The notes under the pieces were generated by a model. It saw only the letters and a list, made by a program, of their open reading frames with translations, searched no databases and was not told the DNA's origin. Both the position numbers and the translations under genes were made by a program. A DNA stretch of 5,836 nt from assembly GCA_946614205.1 (NCBI GenBank), contig CAMOGR010000026.1, positions 1 to 5,836 of the forward strand, read 5' to 3'. Shown here piece by piece: positions 1-5,364 of the stretch. Within the stretch, counting starts at the first letter, position 1, and every line of letters begins with the position of its first letter. The DNA is from an uncultured Bacteroidales bacterium (lineage in GTDB: Bacteria > Bacteroidota > Bacteroidia > Bacteroidales > UBA932).

Positions 1-8
1 TCTAACAC

Positions 9-85
9 GGTGCGATTAGTTCAGTTGGTAGAGCACCAGATTGTGGTTCTGGGTGTCGTGGGTTCGAGCCCCACATCGCACCCCA
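9..85 (+). tRNA. tRNA-His (anticodon GTG)
   Basis: Complete cloverleaf that decodes His codons. The 7-bp acceptor stem pairs 10-16 with 75-81. The extra G at 9 (position -1) faces C82, the discriminator, and this G-1:C73 pair is the hallmark identity element of bacterial tRNA-His. The D-stem is 19-22/31-34, the anticodon stem 36-40/48-52 with a 7-nt loop containing GTG at 43-45, and the T-stem 58-62/70-74 with loop TTCGAGC. The CCA end is encoded at 83-85. The promoter lies upstream of the window or is very short. A hairpin terminator follows within 10 bases, so transcription probably ends right after the tRNA. Confidence 0.97.
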
Positions 86-91
86 AAGCAG

Positions 92-119
92 AAGGCCTCC
101 TTTTCGGGAGGCCTTTTGT
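92..119 (+). terminator. Intrinsic terminator after tRNA-His, possibly bidirectional
   Basis: A perfect 9-bp stem, AAGGCCTCC at 92-100 with GGAGGCCTT at 107-115, encloses a 6-nt loop (101-106). The stem runs into TTTT at 114-117 and then GTC. It lies between the tRNA (plus) and the stop codon of the convergent outer-membrane gene at 138, so it could serve both transcripts. Read on the minus strand, the stem is followed only by the weak T-run TTCTGCTTT, so termination is more convincing in the plus direction. Confidence 0.85.
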
Positions 120-137
120 CGTATGTTCAGCTGATTA

Positions 138-1517
138 TCAGAACTGATAGTTGATACCGATACCGAGCCACATGCCCGCATCGAGAGGCTTGTAGAAGCA
201 CTTGGCGAGTTCTACGGAAACTATGAAGTTCTGGTTCATGGCCACCTTGAGACCGGCTCCTGCGCTGTACACGAAATCGCCGACCTTGGAGGGATCGTAG
301 AGCTGGTCCAGAGTCATATAAGGCTTGTTCTCTTCGGTGAAGGTGAGTTTCTTGGCGGCCTCGAAAGCTGCTTCCCTGTAAGGCTTGGTGATGATACCGG
401 CGTCGAAGAAAGGATTCACAGCAATGTAGAAGAACTGGTTGAACAGCTTGAAGTTCACAAGCTTGACGCGGAGTTCGGTGTTAGCCCATGCAAAGCCCTC
501 GGCGAGAATGCGGTTCTCGCGGAGACCGCGGATGGTATTGGATGAACCGAAGCCCTCGGAAATCATGTTGCGCTGAACGAGCAGGGGGTTGTTCTGAATC
601 ATGTACAGCGGGGTTTCGCCGGCAATGGTCTGCTGCCAGGCAAGACGGTATGCGAAGACGGGGTCGCCTGCAGGGATATGGATGGGGATGTCGATGTAGT
701 GACGGAAGTACACGCAGGCCTTGAGGTAACGCTGGTTGAGTACGTTGCCGTTGAGGTATGCCTCGGCCCAGATGCCGCGGTTGGGTGCCGCCTCCATGTC
801 ACGGGTATCGTACACCAGACCGGCGTTGAACTCGAGGGCCATGCCGCCGTTCTTCTCGGCGTCGGTGATGAGACCGTACTTCTGATAGTCGCGGTAAAGG
901 GTGTTCTCCTTGTTGTATTTGACCTTATCGCTTACGCCTTCCTTGGTGTAGCCGTTGTCGCGCATGTCGCCGATGGTCCAGTTCCAGAAGTTTACGCCGG
1001 CAGCCCAGTTGAGGTTGTCGGTGATGCGGCCCTGCAAGTTGGCAAGGATGCGGAGCATCTGGCGGCTCATGCCGAAGTAATTGATGTCGGTGGTCTTGTT
1101 GGTCCAGTAAGTATCATAGGGAGCAGGCAGGTTTGCCAGGGAAGCGCCGCCGTTGTAGCCCCAGAAGCTGTACAGAGGGTCGTTCACATAGGTGGCGGAG
1201 GCGTTGAGGCGCATGCCGGGGATGAGATACTTGGAGTCGTAGGCCAGGTAGAAGCGGGAACGCTGGCTGTGGGTGAAATAGGAAGCCTCCCAGCTGATCT
1301 TGTGAAGGGGATCGGGATAGGTAGAGCCGTCGCCGTAATAATACACGTCGCCGAAGGCACCCGCCTGGAAACCGTTATCTACGGAATAGGTTGCCGTGGG
1401 GAGCACACCGAAGCTCCATCCGGTCTTCATTTCTTTTTCCTGGACATCCTGGGCGTTTGCGCTGAACATCGCGCAGGCGGCCAAAACTGCAAATGCAGAG
1501 ACAAAAAGTTTCTTCAT
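138..1517 (-). CDS. POTRA-less Omp85/BamA-family outer-membrane beta-barrel protein
   Basis: Encodes 459 aa. Residues 1-22 form a type I signal peptide (MKKLFVSAFAVLAACAMFSANA, cleavage before QDVQ), and the chain ends in the outer-membrane signature of a terminal Phe (GINYQF). The C-terminal half carries Omp85/bacterial surface antigen (D15) hallmarks: GLVYDTRD at about 233-240 followed by PNRGIWAEA; the strand-6 loop motif NTIRGLRENR at about 327-336 (the VRGF-type arginine) with AWANTELR; and FFDAGI at about 370-375. Omp85 proteins insert or translocate polypeptides or lipids at the outer membrane. BamA and TamA carry N-terminal POTRA domains, but here barrel-like aromatic alternation starts within about 20 residues of the mature N-terminus, so there is no room for one. 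The start at 1517 was chosen because the signal peptide begins there; an in-frame ATG at 1550 would add 11 residues and lies at the predicted transcription start. No Shine-Dalgarno is seen. Function beyond the fold is unknown. Confidence 0.88.
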   Translation of the reverse strand: MKKLFVSAFAVLAACAMFSANAQDVQEKEMKTGWSFGVLPTATYSVDNGFQAGAFGDVYYYGDGSTYPDPLHKISWEASYFTHSQRSRFYLAYDSKYLIPGMRLNASATYVNDPLYSFWGYNGGASLANLPAPYDTYWTNKTTDINYFGMSRQMLRILANLQGRITDNLNWAAGVNFWNWTIGDMRDNGYTKEGVSDKVKYNKENTLYRDYQKYGLITDAEKNGGMALEFNAGLVYDTRDMEAAPNRGIWAEAYLNGNVLNQRYLKACVYFRHYIDIPIHIPAGDPVFAYRLAWQQTIAGETPLYMIQNNPLLVQRNMISEGFGSSNTIRGLRENRILAEGFAWANTELRVKLVNFKLFNQFFYIAVNPFFDAGIITKPYREAAFEAAKKLTFTEENKPYMTLDQLYDPSKVGDFVYSAGAGLKVAMNQNFIVSVELAKCFYKPLDAGMWLGIGINYQF

Positions 1518-1558
1518 ATTCGTGTCAAGAATTAATTTGTGGTATTGCAATAAGTCCG

Positions 1559-1566
1559 CAAATGTA
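1559..1566 (-). promoter_or_regulatory. Promoter -7 element of the Omp85-like gene
   Basis: Read on the minus strand, 1566-1559 is TACATTTG, an exact match to the Bacteroidetes -7 consensus TAnnTTTG. Transcription would start near 1553, giving a leader of about 35 nt before the ATG at 1517. No well-spaced TTTG-type -33 box is visible; the nearest TTG is about 23 bases upstream. Confidence 0.6.
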
Positions 1567-1599
1567 CTAATTCTTTTTCATTTATTCGACAACTCTGGC

Positions 1600-1607
1600 T
1601 ATATTTG
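1600..1607 (+). promoter_or_regulatory. Promoter -7 element of the Big_2 lipoprotein gene
   Basis: TATATTTG matches the Bacteroidetes consensus TAnnTTTG exactly, in a local AT-rich patch. The predicted start is near 1613, about 13 nt before the ATG at 1626. A T-rich stretch (1571-1583) stands where a -33 box would be. This promoter is divergent from the one at 1559-1566, and the two -7 boxes are only 33 bp apart, so polymerases at the two could compete. Confidence 0.65.
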
Positions 1608-1625
1608 CATGTTAAAGCATAAGAG

Positions 1626-2453
1626 ATGAAAATTATCAGGTACATGGTATTCGGCGTTGCGCTGCTCGCACTTGCCGCCTGCAAGGGAAAAGACATACAT
1701 CTGGACAGGATAACCCTCGACCCTCCCGTCCTGCTGCTTACGACGGGCCAGGACGCGACCCTGGGCGTAAATTTCCTTTCCGGGACAAGCGAGGCCGTCA
1801 TCTGGTACTCCAGCGCCCCTGAAATCGCCACCGTGACGGACGGCAAGGTGACATGTCTTTCCCACGGCAAGGCAACAATATCCGCCGTCACGGAGAAGAC
1901 AGGCCTTAGGGCCGACTGCGAAGTAACCGTCCGCACCCCCGAGGAAATGGTTTCCGGAGTAACGGTTTCCCCGTCGGAACTCTCCCTGTACCTTGGGGAA
2001 TGGGCGGAACTGACGGCCAGCGTACAACCTTCGACAGCCACCGAACAGGACGTGGTCTGGAGCAGTTCCGACCTGACAATAGCCACCGTGGGCAGCAGCG
2101 GATACGTACTCTCGAGGGCCGAGGGGACCGCCATCATCACTGCAACTACCGTTGAAGGGGGCTATACCGCAACTTGCACCGTTACCGTACTGCCCGCCTT
2201 CGTGGAGGTGGAGTCCGTATCAATCGCTGATGAGCTTTACATAAAGGTCGGAGAATCGGTCAGGCTGACCCCCGAGATACTGCCGGAAAACGCCACGATA
2301 AAAGACGTGGAGTGGAAAAGTTACGACGAATCCATCGTAACCGTAGACAGCGACGGCGTGGTAACGGGAATCGCGCCCGGCTACATGTACGTCGAGGTAC
2401 AGACCGTAAACGGAGGCAAGAAGCACAAATGCTTCGTCGCCGTCACAGAATAG
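1626..2453 (+). CDS. Lipoprotein with three Big_2 (bacterial Ig-like) domains
   Basis: Encodes 275 aa. A lipoprotein signal peptide (residues 1-18) ends in lipobox LAAC, with the lipidated Cys at 19 followed by KGKD. Three Ig-like group 2 repeats follow at about 26-102, 109-188 and 195-274. Each has the Big_2 layout: a V-x-V-x-P type first strand, a central Trp (IWYSS, VWSSS, EWKSY at W60, W145 and W230, exactly 85 residues apart), I-A/V-T-V then G-x-V, and a final C-x-V strand (C98, C184, C269). Big_2 domains are structural or adhesive modules common in cell-surface proteins; no catalytic part is present. The four residues after Cys19 are not strongly acidic, so the Bacteroidetes surface-export signal is not clear-cut, and the protein could face either side of the outer membrane. 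Domain 1 is the most divergent and has an extra Cys77. The gene stands alone, divergent from the Omp85-like gene, and its 3' end overlaps the convergent LytTR gene by 11 bp. Confidence 0.88.
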   Translation: MKIIRYMVFGVALLALAACKGKDIHLDRITLDPPVLLLTTGQDATLGVNFLSGTSEAVIWYSSAPEIATVTDGKVTCLSHGKATISAVTEKTGLRADCEVTVRTPEEMVSGVTVSPSELSLYLGEWAELTASVQPSTATEQDVVWSSSDLTIATVGSSGYVLSRAEGTAIITATTVEGGYTATCTVTVLPAFVEVESVSIADELYIKVGESVRLTPEILPENATIKDVEWKSYDESIVTVDSDGVVTGIAPGYMYVEVQTVNGGKKHKCFVAVTE

Positions 2454-3258
2454 CCGAAAAGCTCTCGTAATATTTCTTCGAAATCGGGATTCCCTCATCG
2501 AGCCCCACATCGGCGACGTTCACACCGCCGGGCTCCCTGCGTATCAGTTTGACATGGAGAGGGTTGACTATATAGCTGCGGTGCGTACGGGCAAATCCGG
2601 CCTTTTCGCACAGGGGCTCGATGTTCTTCATGGAGTTGCGCAGCTGGTATTTTTTCTCGAGACCGTTCTCAAGATAATGAATAACGATGTAATTCTCGTT
2701 GGACTCAATGAAAACCACCGATGAAGCCTCGGTAATGAACTTGAGCTGATGGCGGCTGTCGTAGAACTTCAGGCGTGCGTCCTGCTCTGCTGAAGCCAGC
2801 CGAGGCTTTTCGCCGACAAGATAAAGCAGGCCGATTATTATATAAGGGTAAATCAACACCGAACCTATCGACGTGATGCCCCGGCCGAAGTAGTTGAAGA
2901 AGCCCCCCTCCGAAGATCGGTCGACCAGGACGAGGTATAGCCCGGTGAAGGCGCACATCACCACAATTTCCCCGAGGCACCAGAAAGAATAACGCCACAG
3001 GTCGGCCGGGAAGTGCCTGCGGACAAGCCATAGGGCCATGCGCGTAAGTACCATGGAAACCAGGATGATGGCAAAGCAGATGACCGTATTGAAAGTGCGC
3101 ACGTTGCTCACGGCAAGATAGCGGCTGCCTGATTCCATCAGGTGGTCGAGGGCCCTCGGTTCATAGAGCAGGACAGCGACCAGGAAGAACGCCGGCAGGG
3201 CCGCCATGTGCAGAAATGTGGCCGGAAGACGGGTAAGAGACCTTGGAAAACTTGTCAT
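2443..3258 (-). CDS. Membrane-embedded LytTR-family transcriptional regulator
   Basis: Encodes 271 aa. The N-terminal half has four hydrophobic segments at about 16-32, 55-79, 92-112 and 129-148, joined by short loops. A linker (about 150-170) leads to a LytTR DNA-binding domain at about 171-271. LytTR landmarks are visible: SSVVFIESNENYIVIHY (179-195), the FARTHRSYIVN block (222-232), and a C-terminal IPISKKYYESF (257-267). LytTR domains bind short direct repeats about two helical turns apart. There is no response-regulator receiver domain, so this is a one-component design in which the membrane part probably senses or is controlled by an envelope signal or partner. The start at 3258 places the first helix near the N-terminus and sits about 16 nt downstream of the predicted transcription start. 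The gene is divergent from the acyltransferase cassette and shares its repeat-rich promoter region. The fold assignment is firm; target and signal are unknown. Confidence 0.9.
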   Translation of the reverse strand: MTSFPRSLTRLPATFLHMAALPAFFLVAVLLYEPRALDHLMESGSRYLAVSNVRTFNTVICFAIILVSMVLTRMALWLVRRHFPADLWRYSFWCLGEIVVMCAFTGLYLVLVDRSSEGGFFNYFGRGITSIGSVLIYPYIIIGLLYLVGEKPRLASAEQDARLKFYDSRHQLKFITEASSVVFIESNENYIVIHYLENGLEKKYQLRNSMKNIEPLCEKAGFARTHRSYIVNPLHVKLIRREPGGVNVADVGLDEGIPISKKYYESFSAIL

Positions 3259-3260
3259 TC

Positions 3261-3373
3261 GTCACTAGTTTTGTTGTGACAAAGATAAATATTATTTTGA
3301 TTTCGTCACAAAAATCCCGGAATTTTGTCACAAAACAGGCATTTTTATCACAAAAATGCGTTTTAAATCACAC
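3261..3373. repeat. Ladder of TTTTGTCACAAAA-like sites (candidate operator array)
   Basis: Repeated near-palindromic sites share a TTGTCACAA core. Their centre bases are 3278 (TTGTGACAA, the complementary orientation), 3307 (TTTCGTCACAAAA), 3329 (TTTTGTCACAAAA, perfect 6+1+6 symmetry) and 3349 (TTTTATCACAAAA). A degenerate copy is centred at 3369 (AAATCACAC) and another at 3263 (GTCAC). The steps from 3307 are 22, 20 and 20 bp, about two helical turns each. The site at 3349 is also the centre of an 8-bp perfect inverted repeat, GCATTTTT (3339-3346) with AAAAATGC (3352-3359). The array covers the -33 box of the LytTR gene and ends just upstream of the -33 region of the divergent cassette. The spacing fits the way LytTR proteins bind, so the neighbouring regulator is the best candidate; this is inference. 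Confidence 0.72.
3280..3312 (-). promoter_or_regulatory. Promoter of the LytTR gene
   Basis: On the minus strand TATCTTTG (3287-3280) matches TAnnTTTG. TTTG at 3312-3309, 21 bases upstream, is a fitting -33 box. The predicted transcription start is near 3274, with a leader of about 16 nt. The -33 box is part of the repeat centred at 3307, and the -7 box abuts the repeat centred at 3278. A protein bound at these sites should block or alter this promoter, which suggests autoregulation. Confidence 0.68.
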
Positions 3374-3376
3374 TTC

Positions 3377-3408
3377 TTTCCTTAATGGAGCCCAAGTGTC
3401 TACTTTTG
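3377..3408 (+). promoter_or_regulatory. Promoter of the acyltransferase/ligase cassette
   Basis: TACTTTTG at 3401-3408 matches TAnnTTTG. TTTC at 3377-3380, 20 bases upstream, resembles the -33 box TTTG. The predicted start is near 3414. The repeat centres 3369, 3349, 3329 and 3307 would then lie at about -45, -65, -85 and -107, a usual place for activator sites. The ATG at 3411 would be at or before the transcript start, which argues for translation from 3435. Confidence 0.65.
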
Positions 3409-3434
3409 CAATGCCAAACAGAAAGACTACTACT

Positions 3435-4784
3435 ATGACAGCTCCTGAATGGACAAGACTTGAGAATTCAGCTATAATATATCCCTCTTGCCGCACACGC
3501 AAGTATGCAACAGTTTACCGCATGTCCATAACCCTGGACTCGCCGGTCGATCCGGAAAAACTTCAGCAGGCGCTTACGAGCGTAATGCGCCGTTTCCCCA
3601 GCTTCCGCTACACAGTCCGGCGCGGCCTCTTCTGGTGGTTCCTCCAGAAACTTGAGAACGACCCCGTGCTCGTCGCCCGCACAGACCTCTCCCCCATCAA
3701 TCTCAAACGCAACGGCGGATACATGTTCCGCCTCAGTTGCGAAGACTGCCGCATCGACATGGATGTCTACCATGCACTCACAGACGGCAACGGAGCCCTC
3801 ACTTTCCTGCTCAGCCTGGTGGCCGAATACCTCAAAATCGCATGCGGCACCTCTGTAGAATACGGGAAGTGGATTTACAACCCCGAAGACGAACCTGTAG
3901 CGGAAGAACTGGAGGACGGATTCGACAAGTTTTCCGGAACCAAGGGTTCGCTTGACGAAGAGAAGCGCGCATGGCACATATCCGGCACGGAGGAACGCCC
4001 CGACGTTCTCAATTCCATGGGCGTAAGCCTTTCGGTGGAAGAGGCAAAGGAAGCAGCCGGCAAATACGGATGCACGCTCACCGAGTTCCTTTCCGCCGTA
4101 ATGCTCGTCTCCCTGCAGGAAGTGCGCTCCGCACAGAAGGGAAGCAAGAGCCCGTACATCCGCATGGAAGTCCCCGTCAACCTCAGGCCTATTTTCGGCA
4201 GCAGGACACTGCGGAACTTCTCATCTTATGTTTACCTCACTCTTGACGTGAGCAACGGAGAAGCAAGCTTCGAGGACATCCTCAAGGAAGTCAAATACCA
4301 GAAACGCCTCTACACGCAGCCCGGACGCCTTACGAGGCGCATCGCAGCAAACGTGGCGCTCGAGGACAATCTCGGAATACGCCTCATCCCCCTCGCCATC
4401 AAGAAACCCATAATCAACCTTATCAATTACCTCAAGGGAGACAACTACGGGACGTACACTTTCTCCAACATAGGCAACGTAGAGCTGCCCGAAGAAGTGG
4501 CGGCGCACATCCGGGACATCGGTTTCGTGCTCGGACGCACCCGCAGCCGCTCCGGCTCATGCGCGGCAGTGAGTTTCGGCGGCCGTATGAACCTCAACTT
4601 CACCCGCAAGATAGCCCAGGACGATTTCGAGCGCATCTTCGTCCGCAGGCTCCGCGAAACCGGTGTCTGGGCCTCGGTTCAGGTCCCGGCATCACCCCTC
4701 CGCCCCACGGCCGGGCGGGATACCGGCACGAGGCGCGTATTCCGCAACCGTTCCCTCGTTCCGAAGTTCCTTTTGTCCATATAA
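3435..4784 (+). CDS. Condensation/acetyltransferase-fold (HxxxDG) acyltransferase
   Basis: Encodes 449 aa. Residues 113-118 read HALTDG, the HxxxDG active-site motif of the superfamily that includes chloramphenicol acetyltransferase, NRPS condensation domains, PapA5, alcohol O-acetyltransferases and wax ester synthases; H113 would be the general base. Supporting family features are FPSFRYTVRRGLFWWFL (54-70), PVNLRP (247-252) followed by RNFSS, and FSNIG with ELPEE (343-354). The family moves an acyl group from CoA or a carrier to an alcohol or amine. No membrane helix or signal peptide is seen, so the enzyme is probably cytoplasmic. The start at 3435 is preferred; ATGs at 3243 and 3411 are in frame, but the first reads through the repeat array and the second lies at the predicted transcript start. 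The last 30 or so residues (from about 418) form a Pro/Arg-rich tail that looks unlike the rest. The gene is followed after 22 bp by a PlsC-like gene. Donor and acceptor are unknown. Confidence 0.82.
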   Translation: MTAPEWTRLENSAIIYPSCRTRKYATVYRMSITLDSPVDPEKLQQALTSVMRRFPSFRYTVRRGLFWWFLQKLENDPVLVARTDLSPINLKRNGGYMFRLSCEDCRIDMDVYHALTDGNGALTFLLSLVAEYLKIACGTSVEYGKWIYNPEDEPVAEELEDGFDKFSGTKGSLDEEKRAWHISGTEERPDVLNSMGVSLSVEEAKEAAGKYGCTLTEFLSAVMLVSLQEVRSAQKGSKSPYIRMEVPVNLRPIFGSRTLRNFSSYVYLTLDVSNGEASFEDILKEVKYQKRLYTQPGRLTRRIAANVALEDNLGIRLIPLAIKKPIINLINYLKGDNYGTYTFSNIGNVELPEEVAAHIRDIGFVLGRTRSRSGSCAAVSFGGRMNLNFTRKIAQDDFERIFVRRLRETGVWASVQVPASPLRPTAGRDTGTRRVFRNRSLVPKFLLSI

Positions 4785-4789
4785 TTTAT

Positions 4790-4797
4790 TATCTTTG
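4790..4797 (+). promoter_or_regulatory. Possible internal promoter before the PlsC-like gene
   Basis: TATCTTTG matches TAnnTTTG exactly and sits in the only AT-rich patch of this region, overlapping nothing but the 22-bp gap. The -33 position is unclear: TTTG at 4772-4775 is only 14 bases upstream. If active, transcription would begin near 4803, leaving a leader of only a few bases before the ATG at 4807. Confidence 0.5.
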
Positions 4798-4806
4798 CGC
4801 CCTAAT

Positions 4807-5364
4807 ATGGACAATTGGGCTAAATTCTGCGGCTTCCTGCTGCGCAAACTCGGCTGGACTCGCGTCGACAAGCCGGCCGAGGAAGACAAATGCATCATAC
4901 TCGGAGTCCCTCATACGACAATCTGGGATTTCGTCATTTCCTACCTGTACTACCGTTCGTACGGCGAAAGGGCCAAGTGCATGGTGAAGAAGGAACTGTT
5001 CTTCCCGCCGCTTGGCTGGATAGTCCGCGCCATGGGAGGGATCCCCGTAGACCGCAGCAGCCCTACGCAGCTGGTACGCAGCGTCATACACCACATGGAG
5101 GCACCCGGACGCTTCCACCTCGCCATCGCCCCCGAAGGCACCCGGAAGCCCGTCAGGAACTGGAAGACCGGTTTCCACCTCATCGCCCGCACGGCCAACG
5201 TACCCGTATACCTGGGCTATTTCGACTGGGGCACCAAGAGGATCGGCCGTGGAGAGCGGGTCGAACTGACCGACGACGCCCGCGCCGACATGAAACGCAT
5301 CCAGCAGATCTATGAGGGCATGCACCTCACAGGCAAGCACCCCGAAAAGTACATTACACACTGA
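4807..5364 (+). CDS. PlsC-like (LPLAT) acyltransferase, compact form
   Basis: Encodes 185 aa. The glycerolipid acyltransferase blocks appear in order: H36-TTIW-D41 (catalytic HX4D), GGIPVDRS at 77-84 (substrate-binding block), APEGTRK at 108-114 (the EGTR block that contacts phosphate), and NVPVYLG at 131-137. Members of this family transfer acyl chains from acyl-CoA or acyl-ACP to lysophosphatidate or other hydroxyl or amine acceptors. The protein is shorter than typical PlsC (about 240 aa) and lacks a clear N-terminal membrane helix; residues 5-17 are at best a short amphipathic anchor. The start MDNWAKF was chosen because it directly follows a promoter-like box and leaves about 35 residues before the HX4D motif; an upstream in-frame ATG at 4663 would add 48 Pro/Arg-rich residues inside the previous gene. 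Its stop TGA overlaps the ATG of the next gene. Whether it makes phosphatidate or a special lipid cannot be told. Confidence 0.87.
   Translation: MDNWAKFCGFLLRKLGWTRVDKPAEEDKCIILGVPHTTIWDFVISYLYYRSYGERAKCMVKKELFFPPLGWIVRAMGGIPVDRSSPTQLVRSVIHHMEAPGRFHLAIAPEGTRKPVRNWKTGFHLIARTANVPVYLGYFDWGTKRIGRGERVELTDDARADMKRIQQIYEGMHLTGKHPEKYITH

Noticed and set aside
1470..1476. Lipobox-like LAAC (Cys15) in the signal peptide of the Omp85-like protein
   Set aside because: The hydrophobic core before it would be very short, and a good signal peptidase I site (ANA before QD) follows. A terminal-Phe barrel protein needs no lipid anchor. A lipoprotein form is not excluded.
678..1535. Long open frame on the plus strand (285 codons) inside the Omp85-like gene
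   Set aside because: It is antisense to a confidently identified barrel gene. Its translation is a monotonous Val/Gly/Ala-rich sequence without domain features, as expected from mirrored GC-rich codons.
1532..2140. Minus-strand open frame of 202 codons opposite the Big_2 lipoprotein
   Set aside because: It is complementary to a well-supported lipoprotein gene, is rich in Ser/Thr/Val from mirrored codons, and has no recognisable domain.
3305..3335. CRP/FNR-type operator (TGTGA-N6-TCACA)
   Set aside because: The half-sites overlap in a single TTGTCACAA core with a one-base centre. The 6-bp spacer of CRP/FNR sites is absent, and no CRP-family gene is nearby.
3305..3375. CRISPR-like array
   Set aside because: The repeats are only about 9-13 bp with 7-12 bp between them and vary in sequence. 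They fit operator sites, not CRISPR repeats, and no cas gene is present.
3243..3434. In-frame N-terminal extension of the HxxxDG acyltransferase starting at 3243 or 3411
   Set aside because: The extension would translate the operator repeats, overlap the start of the divergent LytTR gene and begin upstream of the TACTTTTG promoter box. The ATG at 3411 lies at or before the predicted transcript start.
4700..4718. GC-rich hairpin as an intrinsic terminator
   Set aside because: It lies inside coding sequence and has no T-run after it; the short 6-bp stem is likely in such GC-rich DNA by chance.
4663..4806. Longer N-terminus for the PlsC-like protein from ATG 4663
   Set aside because: The added 48 residues are Pro/Arg/Ser-rich, overlap the end of the previous gene and would be read across the TATCTTTG promoter box. 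The MDNWAKF start fits the compact acyltransferase layout.
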